Virus record (IMG/VR): IMGVR_UViG_3300042389_001683 | Location: 1-30,394 of that record | DNA from: a virus | Direction: 5' to 3' (one strand) | DNA: 30,394 nucleotides | Shown: positions 1 through 7,580 of the stretch, piece after piece | Position numbering within the stretch: the first letter of the stretch is position 1 | How the letters are laid out: each line of letters opens with the position of its first letter | The notes under the pieces: model-generated | What the model was told of the DNA's origin: nothing | What the model saw: only the letters and a program-made list of their open reading frames with translations | Databases searched by the model: none | Program-made: the position numbers and the translations under genes

Positions 1-3000
1 GAAGTCCCCCAAAACTTCACCCCCATCTCCGCAGCCGCTCCTGCCCGGCCCGAAACTCTCAAAGGTCGCCCCACCTCCGAGAGTCTCACAGGTCCGGCCA
101 CCTCCGAGAGTTTAACTACCGGCCCCGCCCCCCGCACCCTCGGCCAAGTCCGCGCCCCGCAGATCGCCATCGACCAAGCCGCCCTCGACGAAACTTTCGG
201 CCCAGCCGCCATTCCCCCGAACACCTCTACGGCCCCAGCCGCCGCAAGTGGAGCGCCTGCATCAACAGGATCACCCGACCTGATCACCGGGGAGGGGGCA
301 TCTGTTTCCGTTGCGCCAATAAAGCAAGACCAATTTGACTTTGATCGCGCCTCCGCTTATTCAAAGTCAGTAGGAGTTACAAATCTCCAAGAAGCAACCA
401 ATGGAATATCCAGCGCCCTGGCACAAATACGAGATGAAAGACTGGCCTCGCCTTACCAAGGTGATTTCCAGACTCAACTCTTTGCGACGCAGGAAGGGGC
501 TTCCGGTGATTCTTTCAACGGAGCCACCTCAAACGAATTGTCTCAGCCCGGACCCGGTGAGGTATCTGAGCAAGATTACGACCGCCTCGTAGAAGAAGGT
601 CTTCGAGGGGATTGGCAATCCCTTGCTGGTGCCGTAGCCATGCGTGGCCGCGCGTCTTCAATTTTGCCAGACTTGGTAGATGGAAAGCTCCCCGTTTGGA
701 ATATCGCCGGAACTCAAATCCAGAGTCCCTCCGATTTAGCCGCCACGCTTTTGCCTTTGCGTTCACCTTACATGGAGAGCGTCAAAGTCGCCGTGCTTGA
801 TTCTAAAAATCGCGTTGTTACCAGCGAGGTTGTCAGCGTAGGCACAATTTCCGAAGCCGCGACTCATGCCCGCGAACTCACACGCTCCTTGGCTCGTATC
901 CGAAAAAGCACTGGTAAAAATTTTGGGAAAATTATTTTATCCCATAACCATCCAAGCGGCGACCCTGCCCCAAGCACTCAAGATATTCGTTTTACTCAAA
1001 ACTTGGATGCCGCTGCCAAAGCCATGGGCTTTGAGGTTGTTGACCACATTATTACAAACGGAAGTAAATTTTATTCGTTCCGAGATGATGGAATCATAAA
1101 CAGCAAATATGAGGGAGATGAGGTCATTGCTGATTTTGATCAAATCAAATCCCCTCCAAAGTTTATTGAAGCCAAAGCGAATTGGGAACGCGTTTTGCGC
1201 CGCGAGCTTCCATACATGGATTCGCCTGATAAAGCTGCCGCTCTTTTATCTGTTCTTAAACAAGGCGACTTAAACGCCGGTCACATTCTTTACCTCAATT
1301 CAAGACTTCGAATGACCGCCGTTGAGCGCATCCCTGACATTTATTCCTACGCGAATGACGCCGTAAAACTAAAGGACCTTAAAAGGAAAATCATGGAAAC
1401 GGCGTCCTTAGATGGCGCTTACGGCTTTATTTTTCAAACCCCAGAACAAGGAACAAAAGCCCTTGGTTTAATGCGCGAGTTGCGGGAGTTTTCCCGCCAG
1501 GCAAATTTGCCGCTTTTAGATTTTGCTGCGACTTCACCTGACGACCCCAATTTGTTCTTTAGTTACAAAAACGCGGGTTTTTTAGAACAAGCAGGTAACT
1601 ACCAAGCTGGCTCAATAGCAGAGCAAACTCCAGTTTTTGGCAAAACCTCGGAACCCAAGCCCCGCAAATTCGCCCAATCCGTTGACGCCGCCGAGGGCGT
1701 CGCCCCCGAAGTCAAATCCCGCATGACTTCGCTCGACTACGATCCCGTCTCAAACGCCGAAACCCTCGCCAACGCCCGCGCCCGCATCGACTCCGCAGGC
1801 AGCATCGACACCGCCTTCACAGACCTCATGGGCAAGCCCGCCATCGAAGGCTGGCAGCCCACCGCCGAGGATTACGCCACCGGCATGGAACTCATGGCGC
1901 AACTCCAAAACCGCAACCGCCATGCCGATGCCGCCTCCATCGCCAACATGATGGCCGCCCGCGCCACCGACCAAGGCCGCGCCATTCAAGCCCTCTCTAT
2001 GATCGGCCGCCTCGGGCCGCAAGGCATCGAGCTTTTCGCCCAGCAACAACTCCAAGCCGCCGCCACCAAGCCCGCCAAATCCGACAAGCAAAAGGCCGAC
2101 ATCCAAGCCAAGATCACCGAAGCTGGGCAACTGCAATCCGAAGTGGACCGCCTCCGCCGCGACTCCACCACCGCCGCCATCGTCGCCAACAAAGACCTCA
2201 TCAAATCCTCGCTCCCCGCCGGAGTCGATGCCGTCCAGGTCAACCTCGCCATCCGCGAAGCGATCCTCGGCGCACCCACGCCTCTCGCCGCTCAAGCCGC
2301 CACCTCCTCCATCCTCACCGGCCAAGGTCTCTCCGAGAAAGGAGCCGCCCGCATCTCCGGCAGCATCGTCCGCGACTTCCTCAAGACCACGCAAGACACC
2401 CGCGCCAAAGTCCTCCAAGACCTCCTCGCCACCGCCGACTCCGACCGCCGTCTCAACAAATCCAAACTCGGCGACCTCATCCGCCTCAACCGCGAAGGCC
2501 AGCTCACCGATCCCAAGCTCCACGCCGCCATGGCCAAGATGCTCGGCATCCCGCATTGGAGCGCCGAGCACAGCGCCAAAGTCCAGCGCATCCTCGCCCA
2601 GCGCGAGAAAGCCACCGATCCCCGCATCAAACTCGTCAAAGCCGCCGAAGCCCTCGATGTCGTTTACCGCGAATTCATGCCCCCGGGATTTCTCGACAAA
2701 GTGGACACCCTCCAAACCATCGCCATGCTCCTCAACCCAAAAACGGTTGGGCGAAATGTCATCGGCAACACCCTCATGTCCGCAGCCGACCTCGCCGCCG
2801 ATGCCGTCTCCGTGCCCATGGATGCTCTGGTTTCACTCGGCACCGGCCAGCGCACCCGCACTGGCCTTTCATTAGGTGAACGCCTCGTCGGCCTCGGAGC
2901 CGGAGTCAGCGACATCCGCGCAGGCTATCAATTCGCCCGCTCCGAAGGCCGTGGCCGCATCGCCAGCATTGCCGAAGGCGTCGATACCCTGGTCCGCCTC

Positions 3001-4635
3001 GGCCGTCTCCAATCCTCGGGCAAATACAACTCCTCCGACATCTCCGCCCTCAGCGGTCCCACCTTCACCGCGCCCGTCCTTCGCCAACTCGAATCCACCC
3101 TCGGCCTCGTCCTCTCCATTTCCGACCGTGGCTTCTACGAATCCGCCTTCCGCGCCAGCCTCGACACCCGCATGAAAGCTGCCGCAGCCAATGGCACCCC
3201 CATGCTCGCCCCCGATCCCGACATGGTCGCCGCCGCCCGCATGGATGCTGGCCGCGCCATTTACCAGGACGATAATGCCGCGAGCCGCACACTCGGCGGT
3301 CTCCGCCGCGTCCTAAATTTCAATCAACGCTGGGGCATCGGCTCCCTCCTGATGAAATTCACCCAAGTCCCCGGCTCGATCCTCACCCGCGCCGTGGAAT
3401 TTTCCCCGCTTGGATTCATCAACACCGCCTACCAAAGCCTCGCGCCGATGCTCTCCAGCTCCCGCGAGTTCGACCAGAAAGCCTTCACCGATTCCTTCTC
3501 CCGCGCCCTCGTCGGCACCACCGGCCTCGTCGCCACCGGCTACTGGCTCGCCCACCTGGGGATCATCTCCGCTGGCAGCGACGCCAAGGACGAAGACAAA
3601 CGAAACCTCAACCGCGCCACCGGATGGGGAGCCTACAAACTCAACACCAGCGCCCTCAAACGCGCCCTCATGACCGGCAATTTCTGGACCCCTCAGAAAC
3701 AACAGCGCGACGACATGGTGATCGGCTACGATTGGGCACAGCCCCTCTCCATCGGCGTCGCCATGGGAGCTTACTCCCGCGAGAATCAAGAGGCCATCAA
3801 GCAAGACATCCTCGCAGGCAAGAAGCAAAGCCTCGCCGCCAACGGCCTCAACTGGCTCGCCTACGCAGGCGGCGCCGCCACCGGAGCCATGAACTCCCTC
3901 GTCGAGCAGCCGCTTCTCACCGGCCTCAATCAATTCGCCCGCGATGTCGGCTACGACAACATCCCCGGCGCACTCCTCAAAACCGCCGCCGACGCCCCCG
4001 GCACCTTCATCCCCACCGCCGCCCGGCAATGGATGCAACTCACCGACAACTCCGTTCGTGAAACCCGCGACAGCTCACCCACGCGCCAATTCATCAACGA
4101 ACTCAAAGCCCAACTCCCCGGCCTCAGCAAAACCCTCCCGCAGAAATACGACATCGCCGGGCAACCCATCGACCGCTGGGCCAAGGACAGCAACACTCTT
4201 TTCAATGTCCTCTTCAATCCCTCGATGGTCTCCTATATCAAAGGCAGCCCAGCGCTCACCGAGATGAGCCAGGTTTACAAATACACCGCCGAGGCCGGAG
4301 CCATCCCCAACCAGGTCAAACCGGAGTTCACCCTCGAAGGCGTCAAGGTCCGCCTCAGCTCCGAAGAGATCAGCGCCATGCAGAAAGACATGGGAGCCCT
4401 CAGCATCGCCGCGCTGGAGAAGTTTGTCCTGTCCGATCCCCGCTACGACAAAGCCACATGGGACGCCAAAGCCCGCGCCATGACCCGCGCCCTGGAGAAA
4501 GCCGCCACCGCCGCCAAATACCGCATCCTCATGTCTCGCCCCGACCTCAAGACCCGCGCCAAGCAGGAATACGACGCCATCCAAGCCACCCGCGCCGCCA
4601 CCCAAGCCGACATGCTCGCCCCCGCCGGGCCGTAG
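1..4635 (+). CDS. Giant polyvalent phage protein with RadC-type JAMM domain (5' end cut by window edge)
   Basis: The frame is open from base 1 to the stop at 4633-4635 (1,544 codons), so the true start lies outside the left edge. A TTG at 538 is only an internal codon. The first ~90 codons are Pro/Ala/Ser/Thr-rich with two copies of a 9-codon repeat. Codons ~237-360 form a RadC-like JAB/MPN domain. Its metal-binding JAMM motif HxHx10D is H315, H317, D328 (HNHPSGDPAPSTQD), as in zinc isopeptidases. Further on are an Ala-rich helical region (codons ~560-900), a conserved block near 911-957 (LNPKTVGRNVIGNT) and a possible membrane helix near 1170-1194. This organisation is typical of large polyvalent phage proteins, inferred to be packaged and injected to act early in infection. 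The stop is 3 bp from the convergent integrase stop. The right edge of the window probably supplies the missing 12 N-terminal codons. Family assignment is firm; the substrate is unknown. Confidence 0.85.
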   Translation, partial: EVPQNFTPISAAAPARPETLKGRPTSESLTGPATSESLTTGPAPRTLGQVRAPQIAIDQAALDETFGPAAIPPNTSTAPAAASGAPASTGSPDLITGEGASVSVAPIKQDQFDFDRASAYSKSVGVTNLQEATNGISSALAQIRDERLASPYQGDFQTQLFATQEGASGDSFNGATSNELSQPGPGEVSEQDYDRLVEEGLRGDWQSLAGAVAMRGRASSILPDLVDGKLPVWNIAGTQIQSPSDLAATLLPLRSPYMESVKVAVLDSKNRVVTSEVVSVGTISEAATHARELTRSLARIRKSTGKNFGKIILSHNHPSGDPAPSTQDIRFTQNLDAAAKAMGFEVVDHIITNGSKFYSFRDDGIINSKYEGDEVIADFDQIKSPPKFIEAKANWERVLRRELPYMDSPDKAAALLSVLKQGDLNAGHILYLNSRLRMTAVERIPDIYSYANDAVKLKDLKRKIMETASLDGAYGFIFQTPEQGTKALGLMRELREFSRQANLPLLDFAATSPDDPNLFFSYKNAGFLEQAGNYQAGSIAEQTPVFGKTSEPKPRKFAQSVDAAEGVAPEVKSRMTSLDYDPVSNAETLANARARIDSAGSIDTAFTDLMGKPAIEGWQPTAEDYATGMELMAQLQNRNRHADAASIANMMAARATDQGRAIQALSMIGRLGPQGIELFAQQQLQAAATKPAKSDKQKADIQAKITEAGQLQSEVDRLRRDSTTAAIVANKDLIKSSLPAGVDAVQVNLAIREAILGAPTPLAAQAATSSILTGQGLSEKGAARISGSIVRDFLKTTQDTRAKVLQDLLATADSDRRLNKSKLGDLIRLNREGQLTDPKLHAAMAKMLGIPHWSAEHSAKVQRILAQREKATDPRIKLVKAAEALDVVYREFMPPGFLDKVDTLQTIAMLLNPKTVGRNVIGNTLMSAADLAADAVSVPMDALVSLGTGQRTRTGLSLGERLVGLGAGVSDIRAGYQFARSEGRGRIASIAEGVDTLVRLGRLQSSGKYNSSDISALSGPTFTAPVLRQLESTLGLVLSISDRGFYESAFRASLDTRMKAAAANGTPMLAPDPDMVAAARMDAGRAIYQDDNAASRTLGGLRRVLNFNQRWGIGSLLMKFTQVPGSILTRAVEFSPLGFINTAYQSLAPMLSSSREFDQKAFTDSFSRALVGTTGLVATGYWLAHLGIISAGSDAKDEDKRNLNRATGWGAYKLNTSALKRALMTGNFWTPQKQQRDDMVIGYDWAQPLSIGVAMGAYSRENQEAIKQDILAGKKQSLAANGLNWLAYAGGAATGAMNSLVEQPLLTGLNQFARDVGYDNIPGALLKTAADAPGTFIPTAARQWMQLTDNSVRETRDSSPTRQFINELKAQLPGLSKTLPQKYDIAGQPIDRWAKDSNTLFNVLFNPSMVSYIKGSPALTEMSQVYKYTAEAGAIPNQVKPEFTLEGVKVRLSSEEISAMQKDMGALSIAALEKFVLSDPRYDKATWDAKARAMTRALEKAATAAKYRILMSRPDLKTRAKQEYDAIQATRAATQADMLAPAGP

Positions 4636-4638
4636 TCC

Positions 4639-5790
4639 TCACAGCGGGTCCGGCTCGCTCACCAAATCATGGTAGTGCGCCCAGGTAGTCTGGAACGATC
4701 CATGCCGCAGCATGCGGCTCGCCACCTCCAATCCGCTCCGCATCGCAATCTCCGCGCCGAATTGCCCACGCAGAGCATAGCTCACTTTGTGCCCAGGCCG
4801 ATTCACCAGAAATTTCCGCGCCCATTCATTGATCGTCCGCTGATACAAATCCTCAGCATCCGTCTTGTGCTTGCGCGGAATCACAAACTCCCCATCACCC
4901 GGAAACGCCGCTCGCAACTGCTCCAATAATTCCCGCCGCACCGGCACCGCCCCATCCCGTCCCTTCGGCACATACATCGTTCCATCCGGCAGCTTCCGTT
5001 TCACGAAATCCAGCAACGGCCCCTTCGCTCCCTCGCGCACCCAATCCCAGCGCAGCTCCATCGTCTCATTGTTTCGCAGCCCGCACCACCGCATCAGCGC
5101 AAACACCGCCCAAATTCTCCGGTCCTCCTCCAGCTCGCTCGTCCGCAACTTCTCCGCCGCCTCCTCCATCGCCGCAAGCTGCCCTGGCTCGATCACCCGA
5201 AACGGCTCCGCCTTCCCCGCCTCCGCTCCACCCCGCCGCCGCGTCGAGAACCCCACCGCCCGGAACGCCGCCACATCCGGCAAATGCAAATCCTCGTAGT
5301 AGTGCATCACACCCGGCGCAAACATCGACTTGATCGAATTCACATCCGACCGAATCCCTGACGCCGCCCGCCCCGCCGCCACTTGCTTCTCCACCCATTT
5401 CCGAAACCGCTCCGCCCTTAGAACCTCATCAATCCGGCGTCCCCCCGCCGCCTCCGTCTCGAACTCCTCCTTCACATACCGCTCAAACCGCCCCGCCACC
5501 GCCCGCGCCGTCTTCGGCCCCTTCTCCTTCCACTTGTCCACCACCTCCTGCACGGTTGCAAACCCCGGACGCCTCGATACCTCCTCTTGCGTCTTCGTGT
5601 CCCCCGTCCGAATCGCCTCGGCCAGCCGCTTCGCCACCTTCAACGCCGTCGGCTTATCCGACTTCGTTCGGACATCCGTGGACCGCAGATACCGGCGTCC
5701 CCGATACTGGCAACGATAATACCAGACATGGCGGGATTCGTTCCAAACGACCGAAACCTCGCCCCATTTCCGCTGTGATTTTTCTTTCAT
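4639..5790 (-). CDS. int: Tyrosine-recombinase phage integrase
   Basis: This 383-residue site-specific recombinase would integrate the phage at a tRNA-Lys gene. The C-terminal catalytic domain has the arginine box (MRWCGLRNNETMEL), a lysine in the beta-hairpin (VPKGRDGAVPV), a YALR motif where most relatives have HxLR, LRHGSFQTT as the H/W box, and the tyrosine nucleophile in HYHD near the C-terminus. The N-terminal ~100 residues are basic and resemble an arm-binding plus SAM-like core-binding domain. An in-frame ATG at 5832 would add 14 residues. I prefer 5790 because the longer start would run through a repeat (5799-5816) that looks like an arm-type site, and the shorter protein starts MKEKSQRKWGEV as relatives often do. 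It is the last gene of the leftward group and is convergent with the polyvalent gene. The attachment core lies 121 bp upstream of its start. The His-to-Tyr change in the HxxR motif is tolerated in some integrases. Confidence 0.93.
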   Translation of the reverse strand: MKEKSQRKWGEVSVVWNESRHVWYYRCQYRGRRYLRSTDVRTKSDKPTALKVAKRLAEAIRTGDTKTQEEVSRRPGFATVQEVVDKWKEKGPKTARAVAGRFERYVKEEFETEAAGGRRIDEVLRAERFRKWVEKQVAAGRAASGIRSDVNSIKSMFAPGVMHYYEDLHLPDVAAFRAVGFSTRRRGGAEAGKAEPFRVIEPGQLAAMEEAAEKLRTSELEEDRRIWAVFALMRWCGLRNNETMELRWDWVREGAKGPLLDFVKRKLPDGTMYVPKGRDGAVPVRRELLEQLRAAFPGDGEFVIPRKHKTDAEDLYQRTINEWARKFLVNRPGHKVSYALRGQFGAEIAMRSGLEVASRMLRHGSFQTTWAHYHDLVSEPDPL

Positions 5791-5798
5791 AAAGAGTG

Positions 5799-5816
5799 GC
5801 CACTTCGCATGCCACT
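5799..5816 (+). repeat. Candidate integrase arm-type site, copy 1
   Basis: The sequence GCCACTTCGCATGCCACT matches 5998-6015 (GCCGCTTTGCATGCCACT) at 16 of 18 positions, in the same orientation. The two copies flank the tRNA-Lys attachment core on either side. This is the layout expected of arm-type integrase sites in an attP. The role is inferred from position only. Confidence 0.5.
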
Positions 5817-5910
5817 TTTTACTAAACCACAACCCTGCAAATTTTCCACAATTTCCAGAGCAACCAACGCAAAGCCCTGCAAATCAGCAATCCGATCAGC
5901 TATTAAGAAG

Positions 5911-5952
5911 TGCGCCCCCCGGGGCTCGAACCCGGAACCAATTGATTAAGAG
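5911..5952 (-). other. attP: attP core: 3' half of a tRNA-Lys(CUU) gene
   Basis: Read on the minus strand, this stretch is the 3' part of a tRNA. It has an anticodon loop CTCTTAA (anticodon CTT, lysine), the 3' anticodon strand TCAAT, a 5-nt variable loop, a T arm CCGGG-TTCGAGC-CCCGG, a 7-nt acceptor strand GGGGCGC and discriminator A at 5911. CCA is not encoded. The bases 5' of the anticodon loop do not pair with the anticodon stem, so this is not a functional tRNA gene. Phages that integrate into tRNA genes carry exactly such a 3' segment to restore the gene. It sits beside the integrase, so it is the crossover region of attP. It implies integration into a host tRNA-Lys(CUU) gene. Confidence 0.88.
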
Positions 5953-5997
5953 ACTAAGGTTTCTTTAATGATTTGGAATGGCTTATCAAAATTGCCT

Positions 5998-6015
5998 GCC
6001 GCTTTGCATGCCACT
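5998..6015 (+). repeat. Candidate integrase arm-type site, copy 2
   Basis: Direct repeat partner of 5799-5816 (16/18 identical) on the other side of the tRNA-derived core. It touches the stop codon of the small minus-strand gene at 6015. The two copies are 199 bp apart. Confidence 0.5.
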
Positions 6016-6185
6016 CAGTTTGGCTTTTCTGGCTCTTTTCCATCCACAAGGGCGGGTGGGAATTCGCGGTCTTCGGCAGCCAGGTTTTCATCGGTCGTCT
6101 GTTCAATGTCGAGCCGGTCGATGAGGTTTGCAAGGGCTTCAAGGGCCGCTTCGCTTTTGGGTGAGTGTGGGTTTGGCGTTTCCAT
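6015..6185 (-). CDS. Small acidic protein of unknown function (56 aa)
   Basis: This short minus-strand frame starts at ATG 6183-6185 and ends TGA at 6015-6017. It encodes an acidic peptide beginning METPNPHSPK, with an amphipathic helical stretch (ALEALANLIDRLDIEQ) and a charged tail. It overlaps the last 47 bases of the lipoprotein gene upstream in another frame, as expected for translational coupling in a compact phage operon. It lies between that gene and the attachment site. I recognise no family. The competing longer frame across the region (5954-6691) has no recognisable protein and disagrees with the lipoprotein frame. Confidence 0.5.
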   Translation of the reverse strand: METPNPHSPKSEAALEALANLIDRLDIEQTTDENLAAEDREFPPALVDGKEPEKPN

Positions 6186-6597
6186 ATTTCTGAGCCATGT
6201 ATTCCATGGCGTGCATGTAGCCAGTTCGAGGAACGACTATCGCGATGTTTTGCGGAATGGGTTCGTCGGAGTCGAACATCTCGTAATTCATGGAGCCGTC
6301 GGGCCAGCGGGCGCGGAATTTCTGGCTGAGGCGTCCGTTGTAGGGCCAGCGTGGATAGGTGTCCGCATAGGGCTGAACAGGGACGATGCTGATCGTTACG
6401 GGCGCGGCTCCCAGGACATCGCCATTCCAATCCACAATGCCGCCCGCCGGGCTGGTGTGGATGGTGATTTCTTGTGGCGGCAAGACAGGCCGCGTCGCGG
6501 AAAATTTTGGTGCCGGTTTGCTCGGGCCAGCGCATCCGCAAATTCCCAACACCGCCGCCAGAACGAGCATTGATGCGGGTCGCCGAAGGTTTTTCAC
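6139..6597 (-). CDS. Putative lipoprotein with PEGA-like segment
   Basis: A 152-residue protein starts at GTG 6595-6597. That codon overlaps the TGA of the preceding gene in a GTGA arrangement, which supports this start. The N-terminus is a lipoprotein signal: basic n-region (KNLRRP), hydrophobic core (MLVLAAVLG) and lipobox ICGC near residue 22, so the mature protein should be lipid-anchored. Residues ~45-70 (ITIHTSPAGGIVDWNGDVLGAAPVTI, a run over two strands) resemble the PEGA-type surface beta domain. It is expressed with a membrane protein and a ribbon-helix-helix regulator in the lysogeny-side operon. A role in altering the lysogen's envelope, such as superinfection exclusion, is an inference. 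Confidence 0.72.
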   Translation of the reverse strand: MKNLRRPASMLVLAAVLGICGCAGPSKPAPKFSATRPVLPPQEITIHTSPAGGIVDWNGDVLGAAPVTISIVPVQPYADTYPRWPYNGRLSQKFRARWPDGSMNYEMFDSDEPIPQNIAIVVPRTGYMHAMEYMAQKYGNAKPTLTQKRSGP

Positions 6598-6935
6598 TGC
6601 TCGTAAAATTTTTTAGGTGGATTGGAAAGCCACTTCTCAACCGCCGCCCGATCACCCCGCTCCCAATCTGCGATAAGCATGAGCAAATCATCTTTTGCCA
6701 TTGCGTTTTTCACACGATCAGGCGTTGCCGGGTTCACAAAAACCACAACCGCGCACATAGAAAACAAAACAAACCATGCAATAAACTTTGTGGGTTTTGA
6801 TTTGAAAATTTCCTTTGCAAGAAACCAGCAACCAACCCAGCAGCAAGCGGCCATCGCAAGGATACATAACATGTATGGCATCCCCCAAAACGGGCTGTTC
6901 AGAAGATTCGTTGCAGCGACTCCTGATGGGTCCAT
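6594..6935 (-). CDS. Two-helix membrane protein of unknown function (113 aa)
   Basis: I chose the ATG at 6933-6935 (MDPSGVAATN), which begins 4 bases after the upstream gene ends. An upstream ATG at 7046 would overlap that gene by more than 100 bases. Two strongly hydrophobic segments follow: residues ~18-38 (MPYMLCILAMAACCWVGCWF) and ~50-67 (FIAWFVLFSMCAVVVFV). After them comes a soluble, charged C-terminus ending KKFYEQ. This looks like an inner-membrane hairpin with a cytoplasmic tail. The last codons overlap the GTG start of the lipoprotein gene. No family is recognised. Base composition is more AT-rich than the late genes. Confidence 0.65.
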   Translation of the reverse strand: MDPSGVAATNLLNSPFWGMPYMLCILAMAACCWVGCWFLAKEIFKSKPTKFIAWFVLFSMCAVVVFVNPATPDRVKNAMAKDDLLMLIADWERGDRAAVEKWLSNPPKKFYEQ

Positions 6936-6939
6936 TTTT

Positions 6940-7290
6940 TTAATTCGATGATCTCCGCCTGGTGCCCTGCGGGTAGGCAGTCGATTTCTGGGCTGTTTTT
7001 GACCCACCATCGGGCGCGACGGATGGATCGTGCATCGAGTCCCCATGGTGCCCGGCAGGCTCCTCCTGCATCAGTGTTATTTCGGGAGCATGAAACATGT
7101 TTGCAGGCAAAACCTTTCTATCTTTTGCAAACTCGGTCGGGCTCACGATTCTTTTTTGCATGCCGAAAAACTGTTCAAGAGCCTGCACAATCACGGCGGA
7201 TCGTTTGATGCCCTGGGCCGCTGCATAACCATCCACCAACTCGAACAGAGCTTTCGGCATCCTGGTGTCGATCTTTCGGTGGTCTGACAT
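6940..7290 (-). CDS. Ribbon-helix-helix DNA-binding protein (leftward, lysogeny side)
   Basis: From ATG 7288-7290 the 116-residue product starts MSDHRKIDTRMPKALFELVD, followed by YAAAQGIKRSAVIVQALEQFF. This is the beta strand, helix, turn and helix of the CopG/MetJ-type ribbon-helix-helix fold (residues ~4-45). The rest is a polar tail without recognised motifs. A start at ATG 7363-7365 is open but would lie inside the operator-like palindrome, so the shorter form is preferred. It is the first gene of the leftward operon and diverges from a second ribbon-helix-helix gene across 95 bp. That arrangement fits a repressor controlling the switch region. Which of the two proteins is the lysogenic repressor cannot be told from sequence. 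Confidence 0.75.
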   Translation of the reverse strand: MSDHRKIDTRMPKALFELVDGYAAAQGIKRSAVIVQALEQFFGMQKRIVSPTEFAKDRKVLPANMFHAPEITLMQEEPAGHHGDSMHDPSVAPDGGSKTAQKSTAYPQGTRRRSSN

Positions 7291-7385
7291 GTTCCGACAA
7301 TCGCCACCGTCACCCCGGAGGGCAAATAAAATATTTTTATTTTTCCCTGTTGACTTGTCAGACACTTTCTGAAAATATCAGACAC
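7291..7385. promoter_or_regulatory. Divergent control region between two ribbon-helix-helix genes
   Basis: This 95-bp gap separates divergently transcribed regulator genes. Rightward, TTGACT at 7350-7355 and AAATAT at 7373-7378 are spaced by 17 bp and would start transcription almost at the ATG (7386). Leftward, an AT-rich run at 7326-7344 could supply a -10. The octamer TCAGACAC occurs at 7358-7365 and 7378-7385, exactly 20 bp (two helical turns) apart. Promoter calls are by eye. Confidence 0.6.
7356..7374. promoter_or_regulatory. Operator-like imperfect palindrome O1
   Basis: TGTCAGACACTTTCTGAAA matches the perfect palindrome at 7530-7548 in layout: TGTCAGA, three bases, TTTCTGA. It overlaps the spacer of the proposed rightward promoter, so a bound regulator would block it. 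This is the likely target of one or both flanking ribbon-helix-helix proteins. Confidence 0.6.
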
Positions 7386-7580
7386 ATGACAGATAAAACA
7401 ACGCACACCAGACTGTCAGCGCGGCTCCCAGAGCCGCTTTGCGGGCGGCTCCGCGAGGAAGCAGCCAGACGGATGTGCAGCGCGTCCGACATAGTTCGGA
7501 TGTCGCTGCTCAATTTTTTTGAAACAGAATGTCAGAAAGTTTCTGACAATCCTTCCCGCTCTCAGGAGTTGCCGGTATGA
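7386..7580 (+). CDS. Ribbon-helix-helix DNA-binding protein (rightward, first early gene)
   Basis: The 64-residue product starts MTDKTTHTRLSARLPEPLCG and continues with a helix-turn-helix pair (LREEAARRMCSASDIVRMSLLNFF). This is a typical Arc/CopG-like ribbon-helix-helix domain that fills most of the protein. ATG 7386 is chosen over 7350 because the longer form would start inside the operator and extend past the usual beta-strand start. It is the first gene of the rightward early operon and overlaps the next gene by ATGA. A perfect 19-bp palindrome (7530-7548) lies in its own 3' coding end, matching the one in its promoter, which suggests autoregulation or looping. A Cro-like role is inferred. 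Confidence 0.78.
   Translation: MTDKTTHTRLSARLPEPLCGRLREEAARRMCSASDIVRMSLLNFFETECQKVSDNPSRSQELPV
7530..7548. promoter_or_regulatory. Perfect operator-like palindrome O2 inside the regulator gene
   Basis: TGTCAGAAAGTTTCTGACA is a perfect 9+1+9 inverted repeat near the 3' end of the rightward regulator gene. It shares half-sites with 7356-7374, centre to centre 174 bp away. This is long enough for a looped repression complex. Confidence 0.6.

Noticed and set aside
538-560. TTG start for the giant protein at 538
   Set aside because: The same frame is open to base 1 with sensible protein sequence, so this codon is internal.
1750-2715. Long minus-strand frame (321 aa) opposite the polyvalent gene
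   Set aside because: It mirrors GC-rich codons of the real gene, is Gly/Ala/Glu-rich with no motif, and lies fully antisense.
5911-5960. Complete tRNA gene
   Set aside because: Only the anticodon loop to discriminator is present. The 5' side does not pair with the anticodon stem, and no D arm or 5' acceptor strand is seen.
5954-6691. 245-aa minus-strand reading frame
   Set aside because: It overlaps the lipoprotein and the membrane protein in another frame and has no recognisable domain. The lipoprotein signal and coupled starts support the other frames.
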